Source: Clostridium algidicarnis DSM 15099
GTDB taxonomy: Bacteria; Bacillota; Clostridia; Clostridiales; Clostridiaceae
Direction: 5' to 3'
Length of the DNA: 64,000 nt
NCBI RefSeq assembly: GCF_002934235.1
Contig: NZ_PTIS01000003.1
Span: forward strand, 1-64,000
Positions within the stretch are counted from its first letter, which is position 1; each line of letters starts with the position of its first letter. This document shows positions 52,385 through 61,311 of the stretch, piece after piece. The notes beneath the pieces were generated by a model. The model made no database searches. It was not told where the DNA came from and was given only the letters and a program-made list of their open reading frames with translations. Both the position numbers and the translations under genes were made by a program.

Positions 52385-52413
52385 TTGACAAAAGGCCTAT
52401 TGTATTATATAAT
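52385..52413 (+). promoter_or_regulatory. Perfect-consensus sigma-A promoter of veg
   Basis: TTGACA (52385-52390), exactly 17 nt, then TATAAT (52408-52413). Transcription would start near 52420, leaving a leader of only about 18 nt before the ATG. The Bacillus veg promoter is known as a very strong vegetative promoter. Confidence 0.85.
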
Positions 52414-52437
52414 ATACATGGGAAAGAGGGTGTTTAT

Positions 52438-52674
52438 ATGGAGAAGTTACAAACCTTAGCTCATATAAGAAAAGATATAGAGAAACACATCGGGCACACA
52501 GTTACTCTAAAGGCTAATGGTGGGAGAAGGAAGGTTCTTATAAACAAAGGGGTAATAGAAGAAGCTTACCCAAGTATTTTCGTTATAAGGCTCGAAAGTG
52601 ACACCCAAAGGACGGTGACTTATAGTTATTCAGATGTCTTGACACAAACAGTACAATTAGATTTTGCGATCTAG
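52438..52674 (+). CDS. veg: Veg protein
   Basis: A small cytoplasmic protein of 78 residues conserved next to yabG. In B. subtilis Veg promotes biofilm formation by antagonising the SinR repressor. The sequence has the family core IGHTVTLKANGGRRKV near 18-33, an SH3-like beta barrel, and a YPSIFVIRLE segment near 44-53. Two tandem sigma-A promoters and a strong terminator make it a monocistronic, highly expressed unit. Confidence 0.93.
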   Translation: MEKLQTLAHIRKDIEKHIGHTVTLKANGGRRKVLINKGVIEEAYPSIFVIRLESDTQRTVTYSYSDVLTQTVQLDFAI

Positions 52675-52683
52675 ATGTTTAAA

Positions 52684-52723
52684 TAAAAGATCCTAGCATA
52701 TTAATATATGCTAGGATCTTTTA
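52684..52723 (+). terminator. Terminator of veg
   Basis: A near-perfect palindrome (AAAAGATCCTAGCATAT and its complement) with T-rich tail, 10 nt after the veg stop. Further on, GAAAGATGG/CCATCTTTC (52742-52765) forms a 9-bp hairpin with no T-run; the rest of the gap to the SipL-like gene is AT-rich. Confidence 0.85.
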
Positions 52724-52981
52724 TATATAAAATTAAAAAAAGAAAGATGGTGGGTTCCATCTTTCAAGTATTGTATAAAAGGGTATTGAGAATTTATGAG
52801 AGGTTATATGGTCAATAACCATAATAATAATACGTCAATATTTGCAAAATGTCAATAATCCTTTTTCAAAGTTTAATATGTTTTTGTAAAAGATTTAACT
52901 AAAATATAAAAATGAAAAAATGTATTTAAATCAAATAAAAAGGTCTTAGAGAATTTGTATAAATACATTATTAAGATTTAA

Positions 52982-53010
52982 GTATATTTATTAGAATTAA
53001 GTAATATAAA
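52982..53010 (+). promoter_or_regulatory. Sigma-E-like promoter candidate for the SipL-like gene
   Basis: GTATATT (52982-52988) matches the sigma-E -35 pattern. After 14 nt, AATATAAA matches the -10 pattern CATACAnT only in part. The candidate is weak, but SipL is sigma-E-dependent in C. difficile. Confidence 0.25.
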
Positions 53011-53040
53011 TTATAATAGGAATCTTATGGGAGGGATAAT

Positions 53041-54609
53041 ATGCAAGATATAGATGTGGTTAGGGAAAGTATACAATATGAACAGCTACTAGGAGAAAAT
53101 ACTAGTGACACAGTATTTAGAGGAGAATATTTAATTCCAGATACTCATCCAGACGTTTTAGAAATATTGACTGTGGATGTAAAACCTGTAATTGTATCTA
53201 AGGATATAATGCCGGATAAAATTTACGTAGAAGGTACATTAGAATATACTATACTTTATTTGGCAAATGAAGATGAAGATAGAAGAGGTGTACAAAGCAT
53301 AAATTATAGCGATAAGTTTTCAAATTACGTAGATATAAATGGGGCAGATCAGAGTATGAATTGCCTTGTGGAATGTGACATAGAACATATGGGAGCATCT
53401 ATAGTAAATGAAAGAAAAATAGGACTTGAGGGAATAGTAAAAATAAAAGCTGAAGTTTTAAAAGAATATAACTACGATATAATCAAAGATATTGAATCTA
53501 CAGAAAGTTTGGAAATGTTAAAAGAACCTTATATATTAGATCAGATAATAGATAATGTAGAAAAAGATTTTACCGCTAAATCTGTTATAAATATAGGTAT
53601 GGATAAGCCACAAATTGGAAATATATTAAAAAAAGATGTAAGTATTTATAAAAAGGATATTAAAATAGTAGATAATGAAGTACATGTAAATGGATTTGTT
53701 ATAATGAAATGCATTTACAGAGGATTAGACAGTAAAGAAGTTGTATATTTAGAGGATGAAATTTTTATAAAGGAAAGTTTTGAAATAGAGCATATAAGAG
53801 ATGATATGAGATGCATTGGAGATATAACCTTGTCTGATATCTATATAGACATAAATCATGATGATATAGGTGAAAAAAGGATAATAAACGTAGAGTACTC
53901 TTTAAGATCTAATTTTAGAATTATGTCAAAAGAAAATATTCACATGATAGAAGATGCATATAGTCCAAGTGCATTATTAGAAATTGAAAAAGAAAAATAT
54001 AGTATAAATATACTTCAAGGGATGAATAATAGTGAAGTTATAGTAAAAGAGAATATACAAATAGGCAAGGGAAGACCAAAACCTATTGAAATATTAATGA
54101 CTACTGGTAATGTGGCTATAACAGAAAAGAAGGTGTTAGAGGATAAGATTTCTATAGAAGGCGTTATAAAAGTAGAAATTTTGTATAGGTCTAAAGAAGA
54201 TAGAAAGAATATATGTGTAGTTAAGGAGGAATTGTCATTTTCTACAGGTATAGATATTCCAGGTGCTAAAATAGATATGACCTGTATTTCTAAAGCAAAT
54301 TTGGAAGTATTAGAGTCTTCAATTGAAGCAGATACAATAGCAATAAAATGTGTAGTGTTGGTATTTGGAAGCGCTAGCTATTTAAAAGAAAAAGAGTTTT
54401 TAATATCCATAAGCAAACTAGATGATGATGTTCCTGAAAAAAAGGCAAGTATAACAATATATGTAGTTCAACAAGAGGATACGCTTTGGAAGATAGCTAA
54501 AAGATATTTTACGACTACAGATGAAATTGTTAAGGTAAATAACATAGAAGATCCTGATTCTATAAATGTTGGAGATAAAATAATAATACCAGGAAGAGCT
54601 ATTTTGTAA
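53041..54609 (+). CDS. sipL: SipL-like spore coat morphogenetic protein (SPOCS repeats + LysM)
   Basis: A 522-residue protein with repeated SPOCS (DUF3794) units (about 30-160, 165-310 and 320-460) and a C-terminal LysM domain (about 474-519; YVVQQEDTLWKIAKRYF...INVGDKIIIPG). This is the architecture of SipL, the clostridial functional counterpart of SpoVID, which tethers the SpoIVA coat basement layer around the forespore. The C. difficile sipL gene is likewise close to yabG. It lies downstream of yabG-veg and upstream of the cyanophycin genes. The ATG has a GGGAGGG site. Confidence 0.88.
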   Translation: MQDIDVVRESIQYEQLLGENTSDTVFRGEYLIPDTHPDVLEILTVDVKPVIVSKDIMPDKIYVEGTLEYTILYLANEDEDRRGVQSINYSDKFSNYVDINGADQSMNCLVECDIEHMGASIVNERKIGLEGIVKIKAEVLKEYNYDIIKDIESTESLEMLKEPYILDQIIDNVEKDFTAKSVINIGMDKPQIGNILKKDVSIYKKDIKIVDNEVHVNGFVIMKCIYRGLDSKEVVYLEDEIFIKESFEIEHIRDDMRCIGDITLSDIYIDINHDDIGEKRIINVEYSLRSNFRIMSKENIHMIEDAYSPSALLEIEKEKYSINILQGMNNSEVIVKENIQIGKGRPKPIEILMTTGNVAITEKKVLEDKISIEGVIKVEILYRSKEDRKNICVVKEELSFSTGIDIPGAKIDMTCISKANLEVLESSIEADTIAIKCVVLVFGSASYLKEKEFLISISKLDDDVPEKKASITIYVVQQEDTLWKIAKRYFTTTDEIVKVNNIEDPDSINVGDKIIIPGRAIL

Positions 54610-54659
54610 CTAAGGGTAATACACATGTGATATATTATATAAAATTATAATCTATATTA

Positions 54660-54700
54660 AGGACTTTTAAAGTGTTTATAATCTTTAAAAGTCCTATTTT
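54660..54700 (+). terminator. Terminator of the SipL-like gene
   Basis: A perfect 13-bp stem (AGGACTTTTAAAG with CTTTAAAAGTCCT), 10-nt loop and a TTTT tail. Confidence 0.85.
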
Positions 54701-54846
54701 GTTGTTCAAATATTAAATAATATTTAAAAGATGTGTGTGATAGAGAGGATGGTAAAACAACTGTAATAATAAAATGTAAGTAAAAAATGTGCATAATAAT
54801 TAATATATTGGAAATAATAAAAAATACTGAAATAGAGGTGATTTTT

Positions 54847-55677
54847 ATGGAAGGTATCGATAAAGAAAATCTTATCATTATAGGAGGCGCTGAAGACAAA
54901 AAGGGAAACAAAGAAATACTAAGATACGTAAGTTCTATTATTAATAAAAGTAAAGATAAATTGTTGATAGCAACTGTAGCTACAGAAAATCCTAAAGAAG
55001 TAGGAGAAAGCTACAATGAATTATTTGTAGATTTGGGTGTTAAAAATGTTGATATATTATATGTAAATAGCAGAAAAGAAGCTACATATAAAAATAATAT
55101 ACAAAAAATGAAAGAAGCTTCTTTAGTATTTTTCACTGGCGGCGATCAATTAAGGATTACTAGTGTGCTAGGAGGAACGCCTCTATATGAAGCCATGAAG
55201 GCTGCATACGAGGAAGGCTGTGTATTTGTAGGAACATCTGCTGGAGCATCTGTAATGAGCCACACAATGATAATAGAAGGCAATGATGATGAATCTCCAA
55301 GAAAGTGCACATTGAAAATGGCTCCAGGGTTAGGATTCATAAAAGATATTATTATAGATCAGCACTTTGCACAAAGGGGAAGAATAGGAAGACTTCTAGT
55401 TGGAATAGCTGAAAATCCAGAGGTTTTAGGTATAGGTATAGATGAAGATACTGCCATAGTTGTAAACAGAAATGGAACATTTAAGGTTATTGGATCTGGT
55501 GCTGTATATGTTATAGATGGAAGAAGTATAACTAAAAGCAACGTATCAGAGCAATTTCCAGAAGAACTACTAAGTATTTTTGATGTAAATATGCATGTTT
55601 TAAAAAAAGGAAATGGGTTTAATTTAAATAGTAAAGTTCCTTTTGAGGAGGATAGATTAAAAAATGAAGATAATTAG
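54847..55677 (+). CDS. cphB: Cyanophycinase
   Basis: A serine-type exopeptidase that releases beta-Asp-Arg dipeptides from cyanophycin. It belongs to peptidase family S51. The nucleophile motif GTSAGASVMS lies near 135-144, with FFTGGDQLRI near 97-106 and the His-containing IIDQHFAQRGRIGRL near 172-186. The ATG at 54847 has an AGAGGTGA site; in-frame upstream codons lack one, giving 276 residues, typical of CphB. It overlaps cphA by 14 nt, so synthesis and breakdown are co-expressed. Confidence 0.93.
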   Translation: MEGIDKENLIIIGGAEDKKGNKEILRYVSSIINKSKDKLLIATVATENPKEVGESYNELFVDLGVKNVDILYVNSRKEATYKNNIQKMKEASLVFFTGGDQLRITSVLGGTPLYEAMKAAYEEGCVFVGTSAGASVMSHTMIIEGNDDESPRKCTLKMAPGLGFIKDIIIDQHFAQRGRIGRLLVGIAENPEVLGIGIDEDTAIVVNRNGTFKVIGSGAVYVIDGRSITKSNVSEQFPEELLSIFDVNMHVLKKGNGFNLNSKVPFEEDRLKNEDN

Positions 55678-58291
55678 TTATAGAATATTCGAAGGAAGAA
55701 ATATATATTCTCATAAAAAGTGTATAAGAGTAGACCTTAATCTAGAGGGATATAAGAATATTCCAAGTAAGAATATTTTACAATTTAATGAAAGACTATT
55801 ATATTTAGTACCAGAATTAAGAAAGCATAGATGTGGAATAGATGAAGAGGGAGGATTTGTTAAAAGATTAGAAGAGGGTACCTATTTGGCTCATATATGT
55901 GAGCACATTATAATTGCAATTCATAACACATTGGATATGGATATATGTTATGGAAAAGCTAGAGAAATAAGCGGTGATAAATACTATATTATATTTCAAT
56001 ATATATACCCAAAGACAGCAATTAGTATAGTTAAATTAGCATTAGATATTATTAATTCACTGATCAAAAACAAAAATATCAACATGAAATATAGATTGAA
56101 AAATATAAAAGGCATTTTAGATTTAGAAGCAATAGGGCCCAGCACTAAAGCTTTATATGACGCTGCAAAGGAAAAAGGAATACCAATATTAGAATTAGAA
56201 GACTCAGGACTATATCAAATGGGATATGGAAGGTATGGAAAGCTAATAAATGCAACAATTGTGGATTCTACAAAATCTATTGGTGTTGATATAGCTTGTG
56301 ACAAATGGATTACAAAAAGTCTACTTCAAAATCAATATATACCAGTAGCAAAGGGTGCAATAGTTAGTAATTCACTAGGTCTTTTATTTCAAGGAAAAGT
56401 TATAGGTTATCCAGTGGTATTAAAACCTAGATTCGGCAATCAAGGTAAAGGCGTAGTTTTAGATATAAAGGATGAAAAAGAATTATTAGAAGCATATAAT
56501 AGTCTAAAAATAAAATTCGAAGATATCATAATAGAAAAGTATGCTAAAGGAAAAGATTATAGAGTGTGTATGGTTGATAATAAAGTAGTTGCAGTATCTT
56601 TAAGAAAACCACCTTATATAATTGGTGATGGAAAAAGGTCTATTAAAGAATTAGTGGATAATCTTAATAGAGATAAAAGACGAGGTAAGGATCATGAGAA
56701 GCCTTTAACTAAGGTAAAGATAGATGAAAACTTAATCAGAACTATTGGGGCAAATGGATATAAGTTAAAATCTATCCTAGCATTAAATGAAAGATTAGAG
56801 CTCCTTAAAAATGCTAATCTATCCACAGGAGGATATGCTATAGATTGTACGGATATAATATGCGAAGAAAACATAAGTTTATGCACTAGAATATCTAAGA
56901 CTATAGGGCTTGATGTTTGTGGAATAGACATATGTTGCAATGATATATCTATTCCATTACAAAAAGAGGGCATAGTTATGGAGGTCAATGCAGCCCCTGG
57001 TATAAGAATGCATCTTTATCCTGATGAAGGTAAGAAGAGGGATGTGGCATCTAATATTGTAGATATGCTGTTTGAAAATTCTCCTACTAGTATACCAGTA
57101 ATATCTATAACGGGAACGAATGGAAAGACTACAACTACAAGACTAGTAAGTCATACACTATCTTTAATAGGATATAAAGTTGGTATGACTACTACAGGCG
57201 GGATATATATCGATAATAATTGCATAGAAACTGGTGATACTACAGGATTTGAAAGTGCAAGGACAGTTATAATGAATAAAGAAATTGATATAGCTGTACT
57301 GGAAACTGCAAGAGGAGGCATAATACGAAAAGGCCTTGCCTATGATCTAGCAGACGTAGGGGTTATAACAAATATAAGAGAAGATCATTTAGGCCTAGAC
57401 GGGGTAAATAATATTGGTGATTTGGTCCAAGTAAAATCTTTGGTGGTTGAAGCGGTAAAAGATAATGGATATTCAGTTTTAAATGCTGACGATGACCAAA
57501 GCTTAAATGTTATCAATAAGGCTAGAGGTAATCTAATATTATTTTCTAAAGACAAAGAAAATAAATATCTTAAGGAAAACATTAAAAAAGGTGGCTATGG
57601 TGTATATATATATGATAATGCTATTTATGTAGAAAAGGGGAAAAAGATATTTCACATCGCTGAAGTAAAAGATATTCCAATAACATTACAAGGCAACTTA
57701 GACTATAATATTGAAAATGCTTTAGCAGCTGTAGCAACTTTAGTAGGACTTAAAATAGATTACTGCATGATAAGTAAGGGTATTAAATCGTTTAAAAGTG
57801 ATGAAAATAATAATCCCGGCAGGTTTAATATGTATGAAGTAAATGGAGTAACTGTAGTACTGGATTATGGTCATAATTTAGACGGATATAAGGCAGTGGT
57901 AGCTGGTTTAAAAAAGATGAAATACAGTAAATTAATAGGGGTTATTGGACTGCCAGGGGATAGGTCAGATGAATGTATACTTGAACTTGGAAAGTTTTCA
58001 GCAGAAAACTTTCACCATATATATATAAAGGAGGATAAAGATAAACGGGGAAGAAAAAAAGGAGAAGTTGCAAAAATACTTTATAAAGGAGCTATTTCTT
58101 CTTGCAAAAGCAATAAAGACGTAGAAATAATATTAGAGGAAGAAAAGGCACTTCAAAAAGCTATAGATAATGCTAATAATGGAGATTTAATTATGGCTTT
58201 CTTTGAAGATTATATATGTCTTAGAGATTTAATTAAAAAGAATCAAATTTTAATAGAAGAAAAACTAAATAAAACTGAAAAAGTAATATAG
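55664..58291 (+). CDS. cphA: Cyanophycin synthetase
   Basis: CphA makes the storage polymer of poly-aspartate with arginine side chains, using ATP without ribosomes. The 875 residues match the usual length. An N-terminal domain (about 1-160) is followed by an ATP-grasp domain (about 220-480; RFGNQGKGVVL, MEVNAAPGIRMH) and a Mur-ligase-like domain (about 485-870; P-loop TGTNGKTTTTRL, then TGFESARTV and DYGHNLDGY). In C. perfringens cyanophycin synthetase has been linked to spore assembly; the location among spore genes here agrees. It is coupled to cphB. Confidence 0.95.
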   Translation: MKIISYRIFEGRNIYSHKKCIRVDLNLEGYKNIPSKNILQFNERLLYLVPELRKHRCGIDEEGGFVKRLEEGTYLAHICEHIIIAIHNTLDMDICYGKAREISGDKYYIIFQYIYPKTAISIVKLALDIINSLIKNKNINMKYRLKNIKGILDLEAIGPSTKALYDAAKEKGIPILELEDSGLYQMGYGRYGKLINATIVDSTKSIGVDIACDKWITKSLLQNQYIPVAKGAIVSNSLGLLFQGKVIGYPVVLKPRFGNQGKGVVLDIKDEKELLEAYNSLKIKFEDIIIEKYAKGKDYRVCMVDNKVVAVSLRKPPYIIGDGKRSIKELVDNLNRDKRRGKDHEKPLTKVKIDENLIRTIGANGYKLKSILALNERLELLKNANLSTGGYAIDCTDIICEENISLCTRISKTIGLDVCGIDICCNDISIPLQKEGIVMEVNAAPGIRMHLYPDEGKKRDVASNIVDMLFENSPTSIPVISITGTNGKTTTTRLVSHTLSLIGYKVGMTTTGGIYIDNNCIETGDTTGFESARTVIMNKEIDIAVLETARGGIIRKGLAYDLADVGVITNIREDHLGLDGVNNIGDLVQVKSLVVEAVKDNGYSVLNADDDQSLNVINKARGNLILFSKDKENKYLKENIKKGGYGVYIYDNAIYVEKGKKIFHIAEVKDIPITLQGNLDYNIENALAAVATLVGLKIDYCMISKGIKSFKSDENNNPGRFNMYEVNGVTVVLDYGHNLDGYKAVVAGLKKMKYSKLIGVIGLPGDRSDECILELGKFSAENFHHIYIKEDKDKRGRKKGEVAKILYKGAISSCKSNKDVEIILEEEKALQKAIDNANNGDLIMAFFEDYICLRDLIKKNQILIEEKLNKTEKVI

Positions 58292-58324
58292 AAAAATGTT
58301 TTGAGTATAGATTATTTTAATGTG

Positions 58325-58357
58325 AGCCTCTTTATTAATTGATAAAGAGGCTTATAA
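58325..58357 (+). terminator. Terminator-like hairpin after cphA
   Basis: AGCCTCTTTAT and ATAAAGAGGCT form an 11-bp stem with a 6-nt loop. The tail is A/T mixed, not a clean T-run. Confidence 0.7.
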
Positions 58358-58490
58358 TAATATTGATTTTTAATGTCTTCACCTTTTACATCTTTACAAT
58401 AGAGACTAATAAATTATAATATAGGTATATATATATTGATATTATAATAAATTAGTAATCTAATTATTAAAATTGTTTTGGAGGGACCAC

Positions 58491-59333
58491 ATGGAGATTA
58501 AAGCTCATGGAAAAATAAACATTGCTCTAGATGTAATAGGTAAAAGAGAAGATGGATATCATACATTAAAAATGATAATGCAAACTATTGATATTTATGA
58601 TGTAATAAATATAGATATTATAGAAAAAGGTATAGAGATAAGGTGCAATAAAAGTTACGTACCCATAGATAATAGAAATATAGCTTATAAGGCTGCAGAA
58701 GAATTTATAAAAAGATATAACATAAGAAAAGGCGTATTTATAGATATAAAGAAAAATATACCTGTATCAGCAGGACTTGCAGGGGGAAGTACTAATGCTG
58801 CGGCAGTATTAAATTTGATGAATAGGTTATTTGAGATTAACGCACCTTTAAAGGATTTAAGGGAAATTGCTTTAAAACTTGGTGCAGATGTTCCATATTG
58901 CCTAACTGGAGGCACTGCACTATGTGAAGGCATAGGAGAAAAGATAACAAATCTCCCGTCTTTTAAGAATCATATTTTAGTTTTAGTTAAGCCTCCATTT
59001 GGAGTATCTACGAGAGATGTGTATACAAGCCTTAAAGTAGATAAAATTTATAAACATCCAAATATAGATGCCATAATTGATTCCATGAAGAAAGATGATC
59101 TAAAATCTGTATGTTGGAATATGAAAAATGTTTTAGAAAATGTAACATTGAAAAAGCACAGAATTATTGGAGAAATAAAAACATCTATGATTGAAATGGA
59201 TGCAATAGGTTCATTAATGAGTGGTAGTGGACCAACGGTATTTGGATTGTTTGAAGATATGCTAAAAGCACAAAGATGCTATGATTACATGAAAAAAAAG
59301 TATCCTGAGACCTATATAACTAGAACTATATAA
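58491..59333 (+). CDS. ispE: 4-diphosphocytidyl-2-C-methyl-D-erythritol kinase
   Basis: IspE phosphorylates CDP-methylerythritol in the non-mevalonate isoprenoid pathway. It is a GHMP-family kinase. The N-terminal AHGKINIALDVIGKREDGYH motif, the ATP-binding PVSAGLAGGSTNAAAVL near 89-105 and the C-terminal SLMSGSGPTVFGLF near 246-259 are all present. The ATG at 58491 is preceded by GGAGGG; an upstream in-frame TTG at 58473 overlaps nothing useful. Length 280 is typical. The yabG-veg-ispE neighbourhood is conserved in Firmicutes, here interrupted by the sipL and cph genes. Confidence 0.94.
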   Translation: MEIKAHGKINIALDVIGKREDGYHTLKMIMQTIDIYDVINIDIIEKGIEIRCNKSYVPIDNRNIAYKAAEEFIKRYNIRKGVFIDIKKNIPVSAGLAGGSTNAAAVLNLMNRLFEINAPLKDLREIALKLGADVPYCLTGGTALCEGIGEKITNLPSFKNHILVLVKPPFGVSTRDVYTSLKVDKIYKHPNIDAIIDSMKKDDLKSVCWNMKNVLENVTLKKHRIIGEIKTSMIEMDAIGSLMSGSGPTVFGLFEDMLKAQRCYDYMKKKYPETYITRTI

Positions 59334-59391
59334 AAATAAAAATTTTAATTTAATTAATAGAAAGTATTAATTTAATTAAATACAGCTTGTG

Positions 59392-59450
59392 GCCTCTTAA
59401 GTAGATATATTAAGGCAGTACCTTATATAAAATACTTAAGAGGCTATTTT
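59392..59450 (+). terminator. Terminator of ispE
   Basis: GCCTCTTAAGTA (59392-59403) and TACTTAAGAGGC (59433-59444) form a 12-bp stem around a 29-nt loop, followed by TATTTTAT. Confidence 0.75.
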
Positions 59451-59527
59451 ATATTACCTAAAAATAAATTAATATATTGAACTATTTAAAAGTAATATAT
59501 TTAAGCTATTTTCAACATAAAGAAAAT

Positions 59528-59556
59528 GTATACTTTAGTATTTAAGGATAATACTA
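59528..59556 (+). promoter_or_regulatory. Sigma-G-like promoter of the germination operon
   Basis: GTATA (59528-59532), a 17-nt spacer and AATACTA (59550-59556) match the forespore sigma-G pattern (GHATR, 17-18 nt, CATnnTA) except for the first -10 base. It is about 60 nt upstream of the first gene. Germinant receptor operons are sigma-G-dependent in Bacillus and Clostridium. Confidence 0.45.
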
Positions 59557-59618
59557 ATAGGGTAATAAGGTTTTTTAATTTATACTTTAATATAAAAGAT
59601 AAAATGAGGTGCTTATAG

Positions 59619-59813
59619 ATGAAAAATGTTTTTGATTTATATTTTGTGGTTTTAACAGTGATATCCTCCTTATATGTTTTATATTGGGATAAAGAGTATT
59701 TTCTTAAGAAAGATGATGATAAGTTATATAAAAAGTACAAATTTATACCTTTATTTATGATAGTTATTTCAATTGGCTTATTTACAACTTTTAAAATAAT
59801 AAAATTTGATTAA
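59619..59813 (+). CDS. Small two-helix membrane protein upstream of the ger operon
   Basis: A 64-residue protein with two hydrophobic segments (about residues 4-22 and 43-60) separated by a strongly charged loop (WDKEYFLKKDDDKLYKKYK). A GAGGTG site precedes the ATG. It ends 14 nt before the GerA-type gene start and is probably the first gene of that operon. Small membrane proteins are known as extra subunits of some germinant receptors (GerD and 2-TM D subunits in Bacillus); this could be a D subunit of that kind, which is an inference from size, topology and position. Confidence 0.65.
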   Translation: MKNVFDLYFVVLTVISSLYVLYWDKEYFLKKDDDKLYKKYKFIPLFMIVISIGLFTTFKIIKFD

Positions 59814-59827
59814 AGGTGGTAGTTTTA

Positions 59828-61309
59828 TTGAGAAGAATTTTAAAAGGGAACGTAAACAAAGATTTGAATAAAAATATTACATATATAAAAGATATATTAC
59901 AAAAGAATTCTGACCTAGTTTTCAGGGAGTTTTTATGTGGAGACCTTAAGTGTTGGATTATATACATAGATGGCTTAGCAGATAAACAACTATTAAACGA
60001 TTATGTTATTGAAAGCTTGATGCTAGAATCTAGTCATATAACTAAAAGTGAAGAGATAAAGGAAAGGATTTTAACGGTTTCAGACCTGAAAGAAGAAACC
60101 GATATGAATAAATGTATAGATTCCATACTTTCAGGAGATACAGTTTTATTTATTGAAGGATTAAGCGATTGTTACATATTGGCAACCAGGGCATGGCCAA
60201 ATAGAGGTGTAGGCGAACCTGCCAATGAAACGTCAGTACGTGGATCAAGAGAAGGATTCACTGAAACCATAAGATTTAATACGGCTTTAGTAAGAAGGCG
60301 AATTAGAGACAAAGGTCTTAAAACTGTACCAAAAAGTATAGGGGTTAGATCTAAAACAGATGTAGTAATAATGTACATAGAGGATATAGTTAACTATGAC
60401 GCATTGAATGAACTTATGGAAAGGCTGTCAGATATAAACATAGATAGCATTTTAGATAGTGGTCAATTAGAACAACTAATTGAAGATGATCAGTGGAGTT
60501 TATTTCCTCAAATTCAATTAACAGAAAGACCTGATGTAGTTTCATCTTCATTACTTGAAGGTAGAATTGCTATCTTAATAGATAATTCTCCTTTTGTGTT
60601 ATTAGTTCCAACGATATTTGCCAATTTCTTTCAATCTCCAGAGGATTATTATCAAAGATGGATGTACTCTTCAAGTGTAAGAATGATAAGAATGCTAGCC
60701 ATATTTATATCCATGCTAGCCACACCGTTGTATGTAGCAATTACGTCTTACCATACATCTATAATTCCTACTAGACTTGCATACTCTATAGCGGCATCAA
60801 GAGAAGGTGTTCCATTTCCAGCCTTTATAGAAGCAATAATAATGGAGATAAGTCTAGCTTTACTTATGGAAGCTATTATAAGGCTACCTAGACCTATAGG
60901 AGCCACCATAGGTATAGTAGGAGGACTTGTTATAGGTCAGTCTGCTGTAAGTGCGGGTGTAGTTAGCCCAATTATGATAATAATAGTAGCAATAACTGCA
61001 ACAACAAGCTTTACCACAACTAATTATGAGATATCCTTTGCATTTAGAATTATAAGATTTGCGTTTATTATAATGGCATCTACATTAGGACTTTATGGTA
61101 TAGCACTTGGATGTATGGTGACTTTAGCACATTTAACTAAGCTAGAGAGCTTTGGAATATCGTATTTGTCTCCTATTGTAAATTTAGATAAAGGTGATAT
61201 AAAAGACACTATTGTAAAATACCCGATGAGATACTTTACAAAAAGACCTCAGTATATGAAAACAGGAGATAAAGTAAGACAAAATAATAAGGGGAATATA
61301 GGGAGGTAG
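59828..61309 (+). CDS. Spore germinant receptor subunit A (GerA/GerKA family)
   Basis: The A subunit of a Ger-type nutrient receptor in the inner spore membrane. The soluble N-terminal half (about 1-270) includes the family segment WPNRGVGEPANETSVRGSREGF-like stretch near 119-140. Several membrane helices (about 275-440) follow, with the conserved PTRLAYSIAASREGVPFPAFIEA region near 315-337. Length 493 is typical. The TTG at 59828 is preferred because the AAAGGTGG site lies 8 nt upstream and overlaps the in-frame GTG at 59816. The A-B-C order follows; the paralogue group (GerK or another) cannot be fixed. Confidence 0.9.
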   Translation: MRRILKGNVNKDLNKNITYIKDILQKNSDLVFREFLCGDLKCWIIYIDGLADKQLLNDYVIESLMLESSHITKSEEIKERILTVSDLKEETDMNKCIDSILSGDTVLFIEGLSDCYILATRAWPNRGVGEPANETSVRGSREGFTETIRFNTALVRRRIRDKGLKTVPKSIGVRSKTDVVIMYIEDIVNYDALNELMERLSDINIDSILDSGQLEQLIEDDQWSLFPQIQLTERPDVVSSSLLEGRIAILIDNSPFVLLVPTIFANFFQSPEDYYQRWMYSSSVRMIRMLAIFISMLATPLYVAITSYHTSIIPTRLAYSIAASREGVPFPAFIEAIIMEISLALLMEAIIRLPRPIGATIGIVGGLVIGQSAVSAGVVSPIMIIIVAITATTSFTTTNYEISFAFRIIRFAFIIMASTLGLYGIALGCMVTLAHLTKLESFGISYLSPIVNLDKGDIKDTIVKYPMRYFTKRPQYMKTGDKVRQNNKGNIGR

Positions 61310-61311
61310 TC

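Noticed and set aside
54657-54911. Minus-strand ORF across the SipL-like gene terminator and cphB start
   Set aside because: It covers a terminator and the start of cphB, has low-complexity composition and lacks a ribosome binding site.
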